A stretch of 64,000 nt of DNA from Flagellimonas sp. CMM7 (lineage in GTDB: Bacteria > Bacteroidota > Bacteroidia > Flavobacteriales > Flavobacteriaceae). The DNA is taken from the NCBI RefSeq assembly GCF_021390195.1, contig NZ_CP090003.1:3121501-3185500 (forward strand), read 5' to 3'. The position numbers were made by a program, and so were the translations under genes. Of the stretch, positions 18,500-27,239 are shown in pieces. A model generated the notes under the pieces. That model saw nothing but the letters and a program-made list of their open reading frames with translations. It did not search any database and was not told where the DNA came from. Position 1 is the first letter of the stretch, and each line of letters begins with the position of its first letter.

Positions 18500-20044
18500 T
18501 TATTTGTAATAGTTCCCTCCCCTGATGTTTTCATGGTCGGGCACCTCGGTGTTGTCCAGTGGGTCGTCTTCAAGGACGTCCCACCCCTTTTTCAGGATAC
18601 GCTCTACCATTTTGTAATTGTATGCCCCATAGTCGGATGCGCGCCTGCAGGCATTGTCCAAGCGCCGGTTTCCTACTTTCTTGGCCAAGTGGAGTATGCC
18701 CAGACAGGACTTATAGGACTGTTCGGGATGTTGTTTCTTGTCGAGTATCCCGATGATGTATCCCTTGCAATGGTCGCCGATATGCCCTGCCCAAGCGATG
18801 AACTTCTCGCTGCTCCATTCGCTGACGAACCGATGGTGCGATGGCATATGCTCCGCCATGGTGGTATACCCGTACTTCTGCCTTTTCCTTGTATGGGCGG
18901 CAAGGCGTTCGTGCCTGTGGTATATCTCGACGAAGCTATGGGTGTAGACGATCTTGATCTGCTTGCCGATGTGCCGATAGGGTACGCTGTAATAATGCTT
19001 GTCCTTGCCAAGGTAGATGTGGCTGTTCTTGTGTACGGTGCCCTTTGCGTAGAATCTTATCTCGTACCGCTTCAATGGAAGGGGCTTGAGTTCTTGCCGT
19101 TCCACTTCCTTGAACAACGAGTACCGGGAGTACTCCCTTCCCCTGAACGACCTGTCATTGTGTGTTTTCAGTAGTTCCGATATGGCCTTGTTGATTTCGG
19201 TTACGGAATGGAAGGCCTGGTTGCGCAACGGCGCAAAGACCCTGGTGTAGATGATCCGGACGGCATTCTCTACGATGGCCTTGTCCCTTGGCCTGTAAGC
19301 CCTTGTGGGAAGTACGGCCGTTTCGTAGTGTTCGGCGAAATCGGCAAATGTCTCGTTGACCTTGGGCTCGTAACGACTGCTCTTGGTAACTGCCGATTTT
19401 AGGTTGTCCGTAACCATTGCTCGGGGAACCCCGCCGTAAAACCAAAGGGCGTTCTCGGTACAGCGCATGAAGTCTTCCAGTTTTTGGCTTGTACAGGCCT
19501 CGACATAGGTATATTGGCTACTTCCCAATACGCATACGTAGACTTCCAGTTCTTGTAGCTCCCCCGTATGTCTATCTACGATAACAAGCTTTTTCCCCGT
19601 AAAATCTATGAATAGCTTGTCGCCCGCTTTGTGGGTAAAGTGCATTACGGGGGAGACTTCCTTTGTCCATTCCCGATACCAGTACCTGAACTGTGAGAGC
19701 TTGAAGCCGTCCGGGTGCTTCTCGTAATATTCCTCCCATAACAATTGCTTGGTAACACCCGTCCTGCGTAATTCCCTGTCAAAATAGGGAAAGTACTTCT
19801 CGAGGGTCTTCAATTGTTCGCTCTTGGGCTTTTGGTCCGACCGGAAAAGCCTGTGGATCTCCTCCAGGGTCATTGCGGACACCTCATAGGAGGTCAGCTT
19901 GTACCGCTTGAAGAAGTCGATGTACTTGGTTACGGTATTGCGGGAGAGGCCCAGCTGCTTGCTGATGCCCCGTTTGCTCGCGCCCTCGCCGTACAATTTG
20001 AAAATCTGTTTTGCCTTGCGCATATCTATCTGTTTGTTTGCCAT
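18500..20044 (-). CDS. istA: IS21-type transposase IstA
   Basis: The DDE transposase of the IS21 family. The N-terminal helix-turn-helix (KQIFKLYGEGASKRGISKQLG, split over about residues 8-30) is followed by the catalytic core with Asp in FIDFTGK, Asp in MVTDNLKSAV and Glu in DKAIVENAV. The start is taken at the ATG at 20044 (MANKQID); the longer frame to 20080 adds a stretch without homology. It cuts and joins the element ends together with IstB. The reading frame is complete at about 514 aa. Confidence 0.92.
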   Translation of the reverse strand: MANKQIDMRKAKQIFKLYGEGASKRGISKQLGLSRNTVTKYIDFFKRYKLTSYEVSAMTLEEIHRLFRSDQKPKSEQLKTLEKYFPYFDRELRRTGVTKQLLWEEYYEKHPDGFKLSQFRYWYREWTKEVSPVMHFTHKAGDKLFIDFTGKKLVIVDRHTGELQELEVYVCVLGSSQYTYVEACTSQKLEDFMRCTENALWFYGGVPRAMVTDNLKSAVTKSSRYEPKVNETFADFAEHYETAVLPTRAYRPRDKAIVENAVRIIYTRVFAPLRNQAFHSVTEINKAISELLKTHNDRSFRGREYSRYSLFKEVERQELKPLPLKRYEIRFYAKGTVHKNSHIYLGKDKHYYSVPYRHIGKQIKIVYTHSFVEIYHRHERLAAHTRKRQKYGYTTMAEHMPSHHRFVSEWSSEKFIAWAGHIGDHCKGYIIGILDKKQHPEQSYKSCLGILHLAKKVGNRRLDNACRRASDYGAYNYKMVERILKKGWDVLEDDPLDNTEVPDHENIRGGNYYK

Positions 20045-20183
20045 CGTCTTTTTTACAAAAGAACCGATGGTAACCCACAAATAGAATCGATTTTTTAGTG
20101 GTTCACTTTCGTCCGCCCGGTGTGGCTCACTTTAACCCGCCCGGGGTGGTATACTATGCCCGTTTTTTGCACCAAAAACAACG

Positions 20184-20219
20184 AAACCTTGCAAATCATA
20201 GATTTTGCAAGGTTTTTAA
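20184..20219. terminator. stem-loop terminator beside the tRNA-derived repeat
   Basis: A 12-bp stem (AAACCTTGCAAA with TTTGCAAGGTTT) and an 8-base loop is followed by a T run, a good intrinsic terminator. It lies 20 bp before the 15-bp copy of the tRNA-Arg 3' end, so it may be the original chromosomal terminator of tRNA-Arg before the island entered (inference). Confidence 0.65.
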
Positions 20220-20239
20220 TTCGTTTGGAGTTTCCTCCT

Positions 20240-20254
20240 AGTGACCTCGACAGG
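20240..20254. repeat. attachment-site repeat (distal att), copy of tRNA-Arg 3' end
   Basis: The 15 bases AGTGACCTCGACAGG are identical to 34706-34720, which are the 3' end of the tRNA-Arg gene plus two flanking bases. They lie in the same orientation 14.5 kb apart and are the expected products of integration by a tyrosine recombinase into a tRNA gene. The match stops at 20254, so this copy is only the att fragment and not a tRNA gene. Confidence 0.75.
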
Positions 20255-21050
20255 GTCATAACTTATGATTTATTCATCTGATATTCAAAAAGTTATATTT
20301 TTAGTAATTAATATGAGCACCGAATTGCTCACTCGATTGTATACTCATATTAAAAGAACATATTTCAAGTGAAAATTACGCATAATTTATGAATGCTATT
20401 TTCTAGATTTTCAAAATATTGAATTTTTAATCACCGAAGAAACTTTAAGGGCTAAGTGAAGAATCAAAAATTATTGATTTGACGTCATTCATGCGTCTCA
20501 TAAAACGTGTATTAACAGAACTACTAAAAAAGACCAGGAATGGAACTCCTAAGGAAGTGGTATTAGTTTTTCATTTACTGGTTCAAAAAATGGCCTTTTA
20601 TGGGAAAGTTTTTCCCAATTTTCTGTTTCATTTGTTATTTTGAATTCAACCAATGTTAAACAGCAGTAAATCTTATTTTTAATAACCTCCATTTACATAA
20701 ATTTTAAGATTAAATAGTATTTGGAATCTTTTGGTCAAATATGATAGCACAAAGTGTTTACATTTAGGTCTTGCTTTCAATGAAGACTTACCCGTTTTCG
20801 GAGAGCAGTGCCTTTATTAGGTTGTAGAGTCAACTCATATGATTTATCGATCTTTAAGACAATATTTGAGATATTTACATCATATTTTTGTTGTTTTGTG
20901 ATATTGTTTCTATTCTGGTTATATGGCTTGCATATCAAACGAGATAAAAAGCCGAATAACTTCTTGTTGTATTTAAAAATAGTCGTAACATTAAGTGCTT
21001 ACTTTTGAACTTTTTCAAGCAAAATTTAGTGGTTATAGATAACTTTTATT
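20255..21050. other. AT-rich gene-free stretch inside the left end of the island
   Basis: About 800 bp with no convincing gene. It begins with the att repeat and contains one copy of a shared end motif at 20317-20332. A 66-aa frame at 20808-21008 is rich in Phe, Cys and Leu and has no family features; I do not accept it. The last 150 bp must contain the promoter and ribosome site of the surface-protein gene that starts with GTG at 21051, but no clear consensus is seen. Confidence 0.5.
20317..20332 (+). repeat. end motif GCACCGAATTGCTCAC, left island end (possible integrase arm site)
   Basis: This 16-mer differs by one base from 34589-34604 near the other end of the island and lies in the same orientation. 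Both copies sit 60-120 bp inside the att repeats. That placement suits arm-type binding sites of a tyrosine integrase, which is inference. Confidence 0.5.
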
Positions 21051-23558
21051 GTGAGAACATTACTTTTTTTATTTCTTAGTCTCAGTATTACTGTTGTTAG
21101 TTCACAGGATTCGGACTTTGATGGGATAGTGAACACCGTGGATTTGGACGATGACAATGACGGTATTCTGGACAGTGTGGAACAGGGTCCTGAACCGGAG
21201 ATTACGGATTGGACGCGTGATTCGAATTCGACCCAAAACAATATTGTGGTAACGGGCAACTCTCTTGTGTCCACAGGTACATCAAGCTGGGCCGAAGCCT
21301 ATTATTCCCCCGATCTTTCTACTTTGGGCGTTGGCGGAGATTATGAGTTTAGTTTTACTATCGACAATACCGCGGGCAAAACTGTGATGATCGGCCTCAA
21401 CGCCTCAGGAAACAATACAACAACGGTCTATTCCGATATCGACTATGCGATCTACCTTGCCGGCAGTAATTTTTATGTTTATGAGAATGGTACGGGTCGG
21501 GGCTATTTCGGCACCTATGCCTCCAATGATACGTTTTCCGTGGAAAAGTCAGGGACTACGATCACCTATAAACGTAACGGCACGGTATTTTACACCAGTT
21601 CGGTAGTGGCCAATTCTGCCGATTATTATATCGATACCTCTTTTAACAGTGGCAGTTATACCCTTGGCAATTTGACAATAGGGCCTGGCGGCGGCGGAAG
21701 TTTTAACAATGACAGTGATAACGACGGGCTTGTGGACGCTTTGGACCTGGACAGTGACAACGATGGCATTCCTGACAATGTGGAGGCACAGACCACTGCG
21801 GGATATATGGCCCCCGGCACGTTTACGGATGGCAACAACGATGGGGTGAACGATGTATATGCCGGAGGATTGACTCCTACCGATACGGATAACGATGCCG
21901 TACCGGATTACCTGGACACGGATAGTGACGGTGACGGAGATACCGATGTGTCGGAATCCGGCACCTCCGCAATTACGGATGCCACTTATGCCGATGTGAA
22001 CGGAAGTATGGACAACCCGCTCGGTGATTTGGCCAATACCTTTGGTAATGCCAACGAAGTGAACTACCGGGAGGTGGGAAATGATTCGGACTTTGATGGG
22101 ATAGTGAACACCGTGGATTTGGACGATGACAATGACGGTATTCTGGACAGTGTGGAACAGGGTCCTGAACCGGAGATTACGGATTGGACGCGTGATTCGA
22201 ATTCGACCCAAAACAATATTGTGGTAACGGGCAACTCTCTTGTGTCCACAGGTACATCAAGCTGGGCCGAAGCCTATTATTCCCCCGATCTTTCTACTTT
22301 GGGCGTTGGCGGAGATTATGAGTTTAGTTTTACTATCGACAATACCGCGGGCAAAACTGTGATGATCGGCCTCAACGCCTCAGGAAACAATACAACAACG
22401 GTCTATTCCGATATCGACTATGCGATCTACCTTGCCGGCAGTAATTTTTATGTTTATGAGAATGGTACGGGTCGGGGCTATTTCGGCACCTATGCCTCCA
22501 ATGATACGTTTTCCGTGGAAAAGTCAGGGACTACGATCACCTATAAACGTAACGGCACGGTATTTTACACCAGTTCGGTAGTGGCCAATTCTGCCGATTA
22601 TTATATCGATACCTCTTTTAACAGTGGCAGTTATACCCTTGGCAATTTGACAATAGGGCCTGGCGGCGGCGGAAGTTTTAACAATGACAGTGATAACGAC
22701 GGGCTTGTGGACGCTTTGGACCTGGACAGTGACAACGATGGCATTCCTGACAATGTGGAGGCACAGACCACTGCGGGATATATGGCCCCTACTAGGGTAG
22801 ATAGTGATAGTGATGGACTGGACAATGCCTATGACGCTACACCAAATACTGGAAGTGAAGGGTCTTTAGGTTTGTCACCTGAAAACACAGATGGTTTGGA
22901 TGAATTAGATTATTTGGATACTGATAGCGATAATGATGGAACTCTAGACATAGCTGAAAATGGAGATACTAACGATACCTTGATGGGGTCCGATATAGAC
23001 TCGGACGGTTTGGACGATAATTTTGATGCAATTGACAATTTCGGTTCTTGGGACAGTAATGATGAAATAACCGGTTCGGGCAGCGTCGGTTTGATAGCCA
23101 GTTTCGGAGATTTAGACAATGATGCAAATGGATTAATAGTTCCTCTTTCGAAGGATCTTGATTATAGGGATGCCGATAGTGATAATGATGGTATAACAGA
23201 TAATTTAGATTTGGATGATGACAACGATGGTATCCTTGATGAAATAGAATGCGCCCCTTCTTGTTCGTTGGATACAGATTCCGATGGTATAAAGGATTAT
23301 CTTGACACAGACAGCGATAATGACAATTGCCCTGATGCTTTTGAAGGAGGTACAGGTTCTTTTGCCGGTTATACTTTAAATACCAATAATGGATTGGCTG
23401 GAGCTGTTGATACAACTCCTTCAAGCCCAAGCTATGGCTTACCACTAGTCGCTGGCATAGGTCAAGCTGTTGGAGCATCGAAGAACAACAATTCGCGCAT
23501 AGGGTGTCCCTCTACCATAATAACAAATAGGCATATAACCCCCAGGGTCAAAAATTGA
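21051..23558 (+). CDS. secreted Ca2+-binding repeat protein (thrombospondin type-3-like), internally duplicated
   Basis: The GTG start gives a signal peptide (LLFLFLSLSITVVSSQ). The mature protein is dominated by Asp/Asn-rich repeats of the type DSDNDGIxDxxDLDxDNDGI, typical of calcium-binding thrombospondin type-3-like stalks. Between them (residues about 50-220 and 375-545) lie two identical lectin-like or beta-sandwich modules with no family I can name. The segment at residues 20-254 is repeated exactly at 345-579. The last residues, TIITNRHITPRVKN, resemble the conserved ending (xITNRRITxRVK) of many secreted flavobacterial proteins. The duplicated part looks richer in GC than the C-terminal third, suggesting a chimera. 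Likely an exported surface or adhesin-like protein carried by the island. Confidence 0.8.
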   Translation: MRTLLFLFLSLSITVVSSQDSDFDGIVNTVDLDDDNDGILDSVEQGPEPEITDWTRDSNSTQNNIVVTGNSLVSTGTSSWAEAYYSPDLSTLGVGGDYEFSFTIDNTAGKTVMIGLNASGNNTTTVYSDIDYAIYLAGSNFYVYENGTGRGYFGTYASNDTFSVEKSGTTITYKRNGTVFYTSSVVANSADYYIDTSFNSGSYTLGNLTIGPGGGGSFNNDSDNDGLVDALDLDSDNDGIPDNVEAQTTAGYMAPGTFTDGNNDGVNDVYAGGLTPTDTDNDAVPDYLDTDSDGDGDTDVSESGTSAITDATYADVNGSMDNPLGDLANTFGNANEVNYREVGNDSDFDGIVNTVDLDDDNDGILDSVEQGPEPEITDWTRDSNSTQNNIVVTGNSLVSTGTSSWAEAYYSPDLSTLGVGGDYEFSFTIDNTAGKTVMIGLNASGNNTTTVYSDIDYAIYLAGSNFYVYENGTGRGYFGTYASNDTFSVEKSGTTITYKRNGTVFYTSSVVANSADYYIDTSFNSGSYTLGNLTIGPGGGGSFNNDSDNDGLVDALDLDSDNDGIPDNVEAQTTAGYMAPTRVDSDSDGLDNAYDATPNTGSEGSLGLSPENTDGLDELDYLDTDSDNDGTLDIAENGDTNDTLMGSDIDSDGLDDNFDAIDNFGSWDSNDEITGSGSVGLIASFGDLDNDANGLIVPLSKDLDYRDADSDNDGITDNLDLDDDNDGILDEIECAPSCSLDTDSDGIKDYLDTDSDNDNCPDAFEGGTGSFAGYTLNTNNGLAGAVDTTPSSPSYGLPLVAGIGQAVGASKNNNSRIGCPSTIITNRHITPRVKN
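21108..21814 (+). repeat. 707-bp direct repeat, copy 1
   Basis: Identical by eye to 22083-22789 at an offset of 975 bp (325 codons), so the frame is kept. It begins exactly after the signal peptide, at the first GATTCGG, and ends at a CCCC before the two copies diverge. Confidence 0.88.
22083..22789 (+). repeat. 707-bp direct repeat, copy 2
   Basis: Second copy of the segment at 21108-21814. The 268 bp between the copies encode further Asp-rich repeats. The lack of visible differences points to a recent duplication or continuing gene conversion. It could also be a source of assembly error. Confidence 0.88.
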
Positions 23559-23601
23559 ACTTTTTGATCAAAAAGAATTTCCTGATGATTTGCGTCGAGG
23601 T

Positions 23602-24095
23602 TTAAGATTTCACTTCTTCTGTGAGAGAAATTGAATCTCTTACTGGTATTTCAATTCGAACCTTAACCCAATCGACGTAAAACAAAAATTTCAATCGCAT
23701 TTTATACTTGTAAGATTTCTGATTCAAATATTCATTGATACGGTACATTACATTAGACAGGGTACGTTTCTTTGCATTTTTCTCTTGAGAACGGCCAGTA
23801 TATTGGCATCCGTATCAATACGCCAGAAGGGGTTCCTAAACCTTGGTTTGATTAGAGAGCAATTTCAAAACCGCTTCTTTATCCTCTGTATACTTTTCCA
23901 TCAATTTATTGTAGTGCTCTTGTGGAACCTTACCCTCTAGTTTATTCCTCTCTTCTTTGGTCAATTTTTGGAATTTCTTCTTATCTTTAAGATTTCATTT
24001 TGTCCAAAAAATGTAAGGAGCATTTCATTGGTCGATAGGGACTGGGTGATTTCAATACCCCAAACAATAGCTATCAAAGCATTTATTTTCATCAT
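23602..24095 (-). pseudogene. decayed gene of unknown family
   Basis: Read on the minus strand, several protein-like pieces follow in order but in shifting frames: an N-terminal piece with MKINALIAIVWGIEITQSL, then KKKFQKLTKEERNKLEGKV and EHYNKLMEKYTEDKEAVLKL, then FWRIDTDANILAVLKRKM, and a C-terminal piece with YRINEYLNQKSYKYKMRLK ending in LTEEVKS and a stop at 23602. At least two frameshifts and one stop break it. I do not recognise the family. It lies directly downstream of the IS5-type transposase relic. Confidence 0.45.
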
Positions 24096-24107
24096 CTTCA
24101 CTGATTT

Positions 24108-25332
24108 TTTTAAAAAGGCACAAAAACAGCATATTGTTCTGCTATTTTTTTCAGTTTTATCAAATTCATCACAAAGAAGATACAGGCGATTCAACTTTCA
24201 AAGGTGTCACTTCTCTGGCTTGTATATTGCTAAGTCCATAAGCGTTTTTGCTTTGCCCAAATTTTCCTTCTATCAGGTTTCTTTGGTTTTATTCCTTCTT
24301 CCGTTTTTCTTTTTGGTGGGCATTGATCTGTTGCCTTGGTGGTCTTCCCAAGGGTTCGCCCACAATGCGGATGTTTCTTTCTTTAAACCCTTTTCGATTT
24401 TCTCGATTCAGGTAGATACGATCTGCCAGCAGTAATTCCGGATAATGTCCATAGGCCTGTCTGAACAGCTCAGCTTGAAGCACAAGATCTTTAGATTCAT
24501 TAAAGAAGTCCCAACCAATGTTTTCCACTCAGCTAATCCCATCCACCTTACTGGCACTGATCTTGACTCCTAACTCAGTGGCCTGTTTGTCTTTTCCTCT
24601 TGGTATGGGACGTACATAAGCTTGGTAAATGTTAACAATCGGATTATCATCACTATGGGTGTTGGTGTCATACATATACTTTTGCTGGTGATAAATAAGC
24701 TGGATCACCCAGTATAGCTTATGATCTCTTTTAGAGGTGAGAAACTGATGAGGATACTTCTCTTTAATACCAGAGATTGTTCCAGGCAGTTCTTGACGCT
24801 CTCTCAGAGCTGCAATCAAATCTAACATTTTTTCAATATGGGACAGATTCCGTTTGAGATAACGCAGTTGTTTGCCAACGAATTTCCGTAGCTCTCTTGC
24901 AGACTTTTTTCTTTTCTTGGAAAAAGAAACATACTCCTTGCAAGTCGCTCTACGATATAATCTCTTGGTTTTGTTTTTAAAGCTGTCCGTTTGCAAAGGA
25001 TGTCAATAATACGCTCAGTTTCTTCTCTTACTCTATTGAGCAGATTGGCAACAGTGGCATCAACCTTTAAGGTGCCATTGTTGGGAGTGGACTTTCCACT
25101 GTCTTGTCGGCCTTTTCAATGATCAATTCATTCCACGTATCAAACTGCTTGTCTCCCATACGCTTATGTATATCCACAAATACCATGGGGTGAAAAGGTG
25201 TTACCACCTGAAACTTTGCAGACCAAAAAATATTAGAGATGGAGATTCTTGCTGATTATAGCTAAAGTGCCCCAATCGTCCAAACCCAGCTTGAATTTAA
25301 CAATCAATGCCCCTATCACTATGCGAATATCA
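24108..25332 (-). pseudogene. IS5-type DDE transposase, heavily mutated
   Basis: The minus strand carries in order: GALIVKFKLGLDDWGTLAII (N-terminal DNA-binding part, around 25320-25270), HPMVFVDIHKRMGDKQFDTW, LKVDATVANLLNRVREETE with the first catalytic Asp, the linker region at 24996-24529, ELLLADRIYLNRENR with the second Asp, NLIEGKFGQSKNAYGL with the Glu, and an end FVMNLIKLKK. This is the order of IS5-type transposases. It is broken by several frameshifts, a small deletion after VDATVA, a stop at 24528 and an in-frame TAA before NLIEGKF. It is certainly inactive. Element ends were not identified. Confidence 0.72.
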
Positions 25333-25423
25333 ATAATTTGTATTTAATAATAAGAAAATTAGCTGACCTTAATTAATAATCGATTAAGTGCTTATTTTTG
25401 ACGCATAACGTCGCTTTAGAGCG

Positions 25424-26647
25424 TTACCCTCTTAAAGACACTTCAAGTTTACCAGAGACTATATTATTATTGATGTCAATTCCAGAGAATTGTCCAGTGG
25501 TTCTTTTTTCTTCTGAAAGTAAATTATAGACCTTTAAGTATAAAGACACCTTTTGTAATAAGAAAATGCCGATAACACTAAAGTGTAATTCTAGAATTTG
25601 TCCTTTACTTTCAATAGAAACACGATCATTTTCAATCTCGATATCTTCCGTATCACTGGTAATGGAGTAATGATGCTTTTGAATATGGAAATCAAAAGTA
25701 ATTTCTTCATTACCTACCGAAAAAATGGCTCGATACGCATTAGGCACCTTGCCAAAAATACTCGCATAAGGGCTTTGAGGAGAAATTTTGGAAAGCTGTT
25801 TAGGCAGTCTACTCGTTACGATCAATCTTTTTTTTACTAGCTCTTGACATATGATAGGGTCAAACTCCATTGATTTTGATTCCTGTTCCATGCTCAACTT
25901 AGATTCTGCCCTTACAAATAGCATTTTACCGGAAATACTATGGTCATATTTGTCAAAAGAAGAATAAGTGCCAATTAAAATAGGACGTTCATTAAAGGAA
26001 GAAAGCCCTACATAGAAAATCATTTTGGCTCCTTCTATCTTATTACCACTCATGAAGTGTTTGCAGTCAAAATGTACAAAGTTGTTTTCTTGCTTAATAG
26101 TACCAAATAATTCGAAAAGCGTATACTCCTGTCTACTGTTGAAGTACACAAATTTTATGTCAAATGTCTTCCAATTATTATAAATGATTAATTGGCCTTT
26201 GGTCATTTTACGGTCCTCCCCATAATAATACATGACATAATAATGGGTTTCGTTTGAAGCATTGGTGTGCAAGAGCTGCAATTGCTTTTCCTTTTCTTCT
26301 CGGTCTGTAATCTCGTTCTCAATAAATTCAAGTGGCCCTTTATATCCCAAATAGTTAAAAAATAGGTTGCGGTACTCCCTGCTTATTTTTACAATGGGTT
26401 TGCCGGAAGCAACCTCGCGTTGTTTGTTATATAGGTATTTTCCATTGACGTACCCTCTAAGCACCAATTCTAAGTCATTTTTTAGGTTGGGGCGTTCGCT
26501 GTCATAATTTCCGAAGCCATAAAGTTGAGAATCTTTGTAACCCCTTATGGTATGTGAGGTTTTAAAGTGATGTATAACGGCATCTAAAAGTCTTGAGAAG
26601 GCAAACTTTGTAAGTAAAATAGCGCTGTCATCGGTTTTATATTTCAT
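25424..26647 (-). CDS. unknown 407-aa protein of the island
   Basis: Not recognised. The N-terminal 100 residues are helical and basic, with pairs such as FSRLLDAVIHHFK; from about 130 the sequence alternates short beta strands (HYYVMYYYGEDRKMTKGQLI, FDIKFVYF, KMIFYVGLSSF), suggesting a beta-rich or barrel-like second domain. There is no signal peptide and no TM helix, so it is probably cytosolic. The start ATG is only a few bases from the point where a truncated oxidoreductase begins on the other strand, so the true N-terminus may have been lost at that junction. It has no intact partner nearby. A regulatory or defence-type cargo role is possible from context only. Confidence 0.6.
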   Translation of the reverse strand: MKYKTDDSAILLTKFAFSRLLDAVIHHFKTSHTIRGYKDSQLYGFGNYDSERPNLKNDLELVLRGYVNGKYLYNKQREVASGKPIVKISREYRNLFFNYLGYKGPLEFIENEITDREEKEKQLQLLHTNASNETHYYVMYYYGEDRKMTKGQLIIYNNWKTFDIKFVYFNSRQEYTLFELFGTIKQENNFVHFDCKHFMSGNKIEGAKMIFYVGLSSFNERPILIGTYSSFDKYDHSISGKMLFVRAESKLSMEQESKSMEFDPIICQELVKKRLIVTSRLPKQLSKISPQSPYASIFGKVPNAYRAIFSVGNEEITFDFHIQKHHYSITSDTEDIEIENDRVSIESKGQILELHFSVIGIFLLQKVSLYLKVYNLLSEEKRTTGQFSGIDINNNIVSGKLEVSLRG

Positions 26648-26649
26648 TT

Positions 26650-27237
26650 TCCAAACTAGGGAAGGTTGAAAAAGGTGATTTTGTCTTTATTGCTGCAGCT
26701 TCTAGCACAGCTGGACAAGGAGCTCTTAAACTAGCAAAAGACATGGGTTGCCGAGTGATTGCTTCAACCAGAACTGGAGAAAAAAAAGAGTTTCTAAAGC
26801 GTTTGGGACCCGATGAGGTCATTGTTACCGAACAGGAAAACACATTGGGCCGATTACAGGAAATTTCAGGAGAAAAGGGAATCAAATTTGTTTTTGATCC
26901 TATTGGTACTACTGCTTTTAACCAACAATATATTGGTGCCCTTTTGTTTGGAGGTTCAGCTGCGATATATGGGCTGTTGGGTGGAGAATTTCCATCATTT
27001 CCCCTCTTGGATTTGGTGCGTAACAATACCACTCTATACGCATACTCCATGTTTAACCATGTTATGGATAAATCGCAGCTGGATGAAGGTGTTAGCTACG
27101 TACTAAATCAGATTAAAAAAACGGGGTTAACTCCTTTGGTAGATAAGGTCTTTGATTTTAATGATACGGTTGAAGCTTATAAATACATGCTTTCAAATAA
27201 ACAAAAAGGAAAAATAGTTGTCAAAGTAAATAACTAG
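26650..27237 (+). pseudogene. zinc-type/quinone oxidoreductase, N-terminally truncated
   Basis: The readable frame starts abruptly at about 26650 with KLGKVEKGDFVFIAAASST, the beginning of the NADP-binding Rossmann domain of medium-chain dehydrogenase/reductases (nucleotide loop SSTAGQGALKLAK), and runs to the normal C-terminus (VEAYKYMLSNKQKGKIVVKV). The whole N-terminal catalytic half, about 130 residues, is missing and the upstream DNA belongs to another gene on the opposite strand. An internal ATG at 26743 could start translation but would lack the nucleotide loop. It ends 2 bp before the permease, so the two were once in one operon. Confidence 0.75.
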
Positions 27238-27239
27238 TT

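Larger units (their letters stand above)
17645..20171 (-). mobile_element. IS21-family insertion sequence, complete, 2527 bp
   Basis: The ends run from TG at 17645 to CA at 20171. Both ends have TG, 14 variable bases, then AGTATACC, followed inwards by imperfect repeats ending in AAAGTGAGC; the right end has a second copy of this CACTTT motif, as expected for multiple terminal sites of IS21 elements. Inside are the two expected genes on the minus strand, istA then istB. Base composition is clearly richer in GC than the flanking chromosome, a sign of recent arrival. The flanks (GTTTTAT left, CCAAAAA right) are not a target duplication, so adjacent DNA was probably deleted or rearranged after insertion. 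Both genes are open, so the element may be active. Confidence 0.85.

Noticed and set aside
18473..19174. Plus-strand 233-aa frame within the IS21-type element
   Set aside because: Antisense to istA; long only because of the high GC of the element.
17645..20171. Target duplication for the IS21-type element
   Set aside because: With the ends set by the TG...CA and AGTATACC symmetry the flanks do not match; no other plausible ends give a match.
20240..20320. A second tRNA-Arg gene at the left repeat
   Set aside because: Only the last 15 bases match; no anticodon arm or D arm follows.
20808..21008. 66-aa plus-strand frame
   Set aside because: No homology, odd Cys/Phe composition and no ribosome site; probably chance.
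21549..22211. 220-aa minus-strand frame inside the repeat protein
   Set aside because: Shadow of the Asp-rich repeats; Ile/Val/Arg-rich pattern mirrors them.
23968..24435. 155-aa plus-strand frame
   Set aside because: Opposite the IS5-type transposase relic; composition is Phe/Ser-rich without features.
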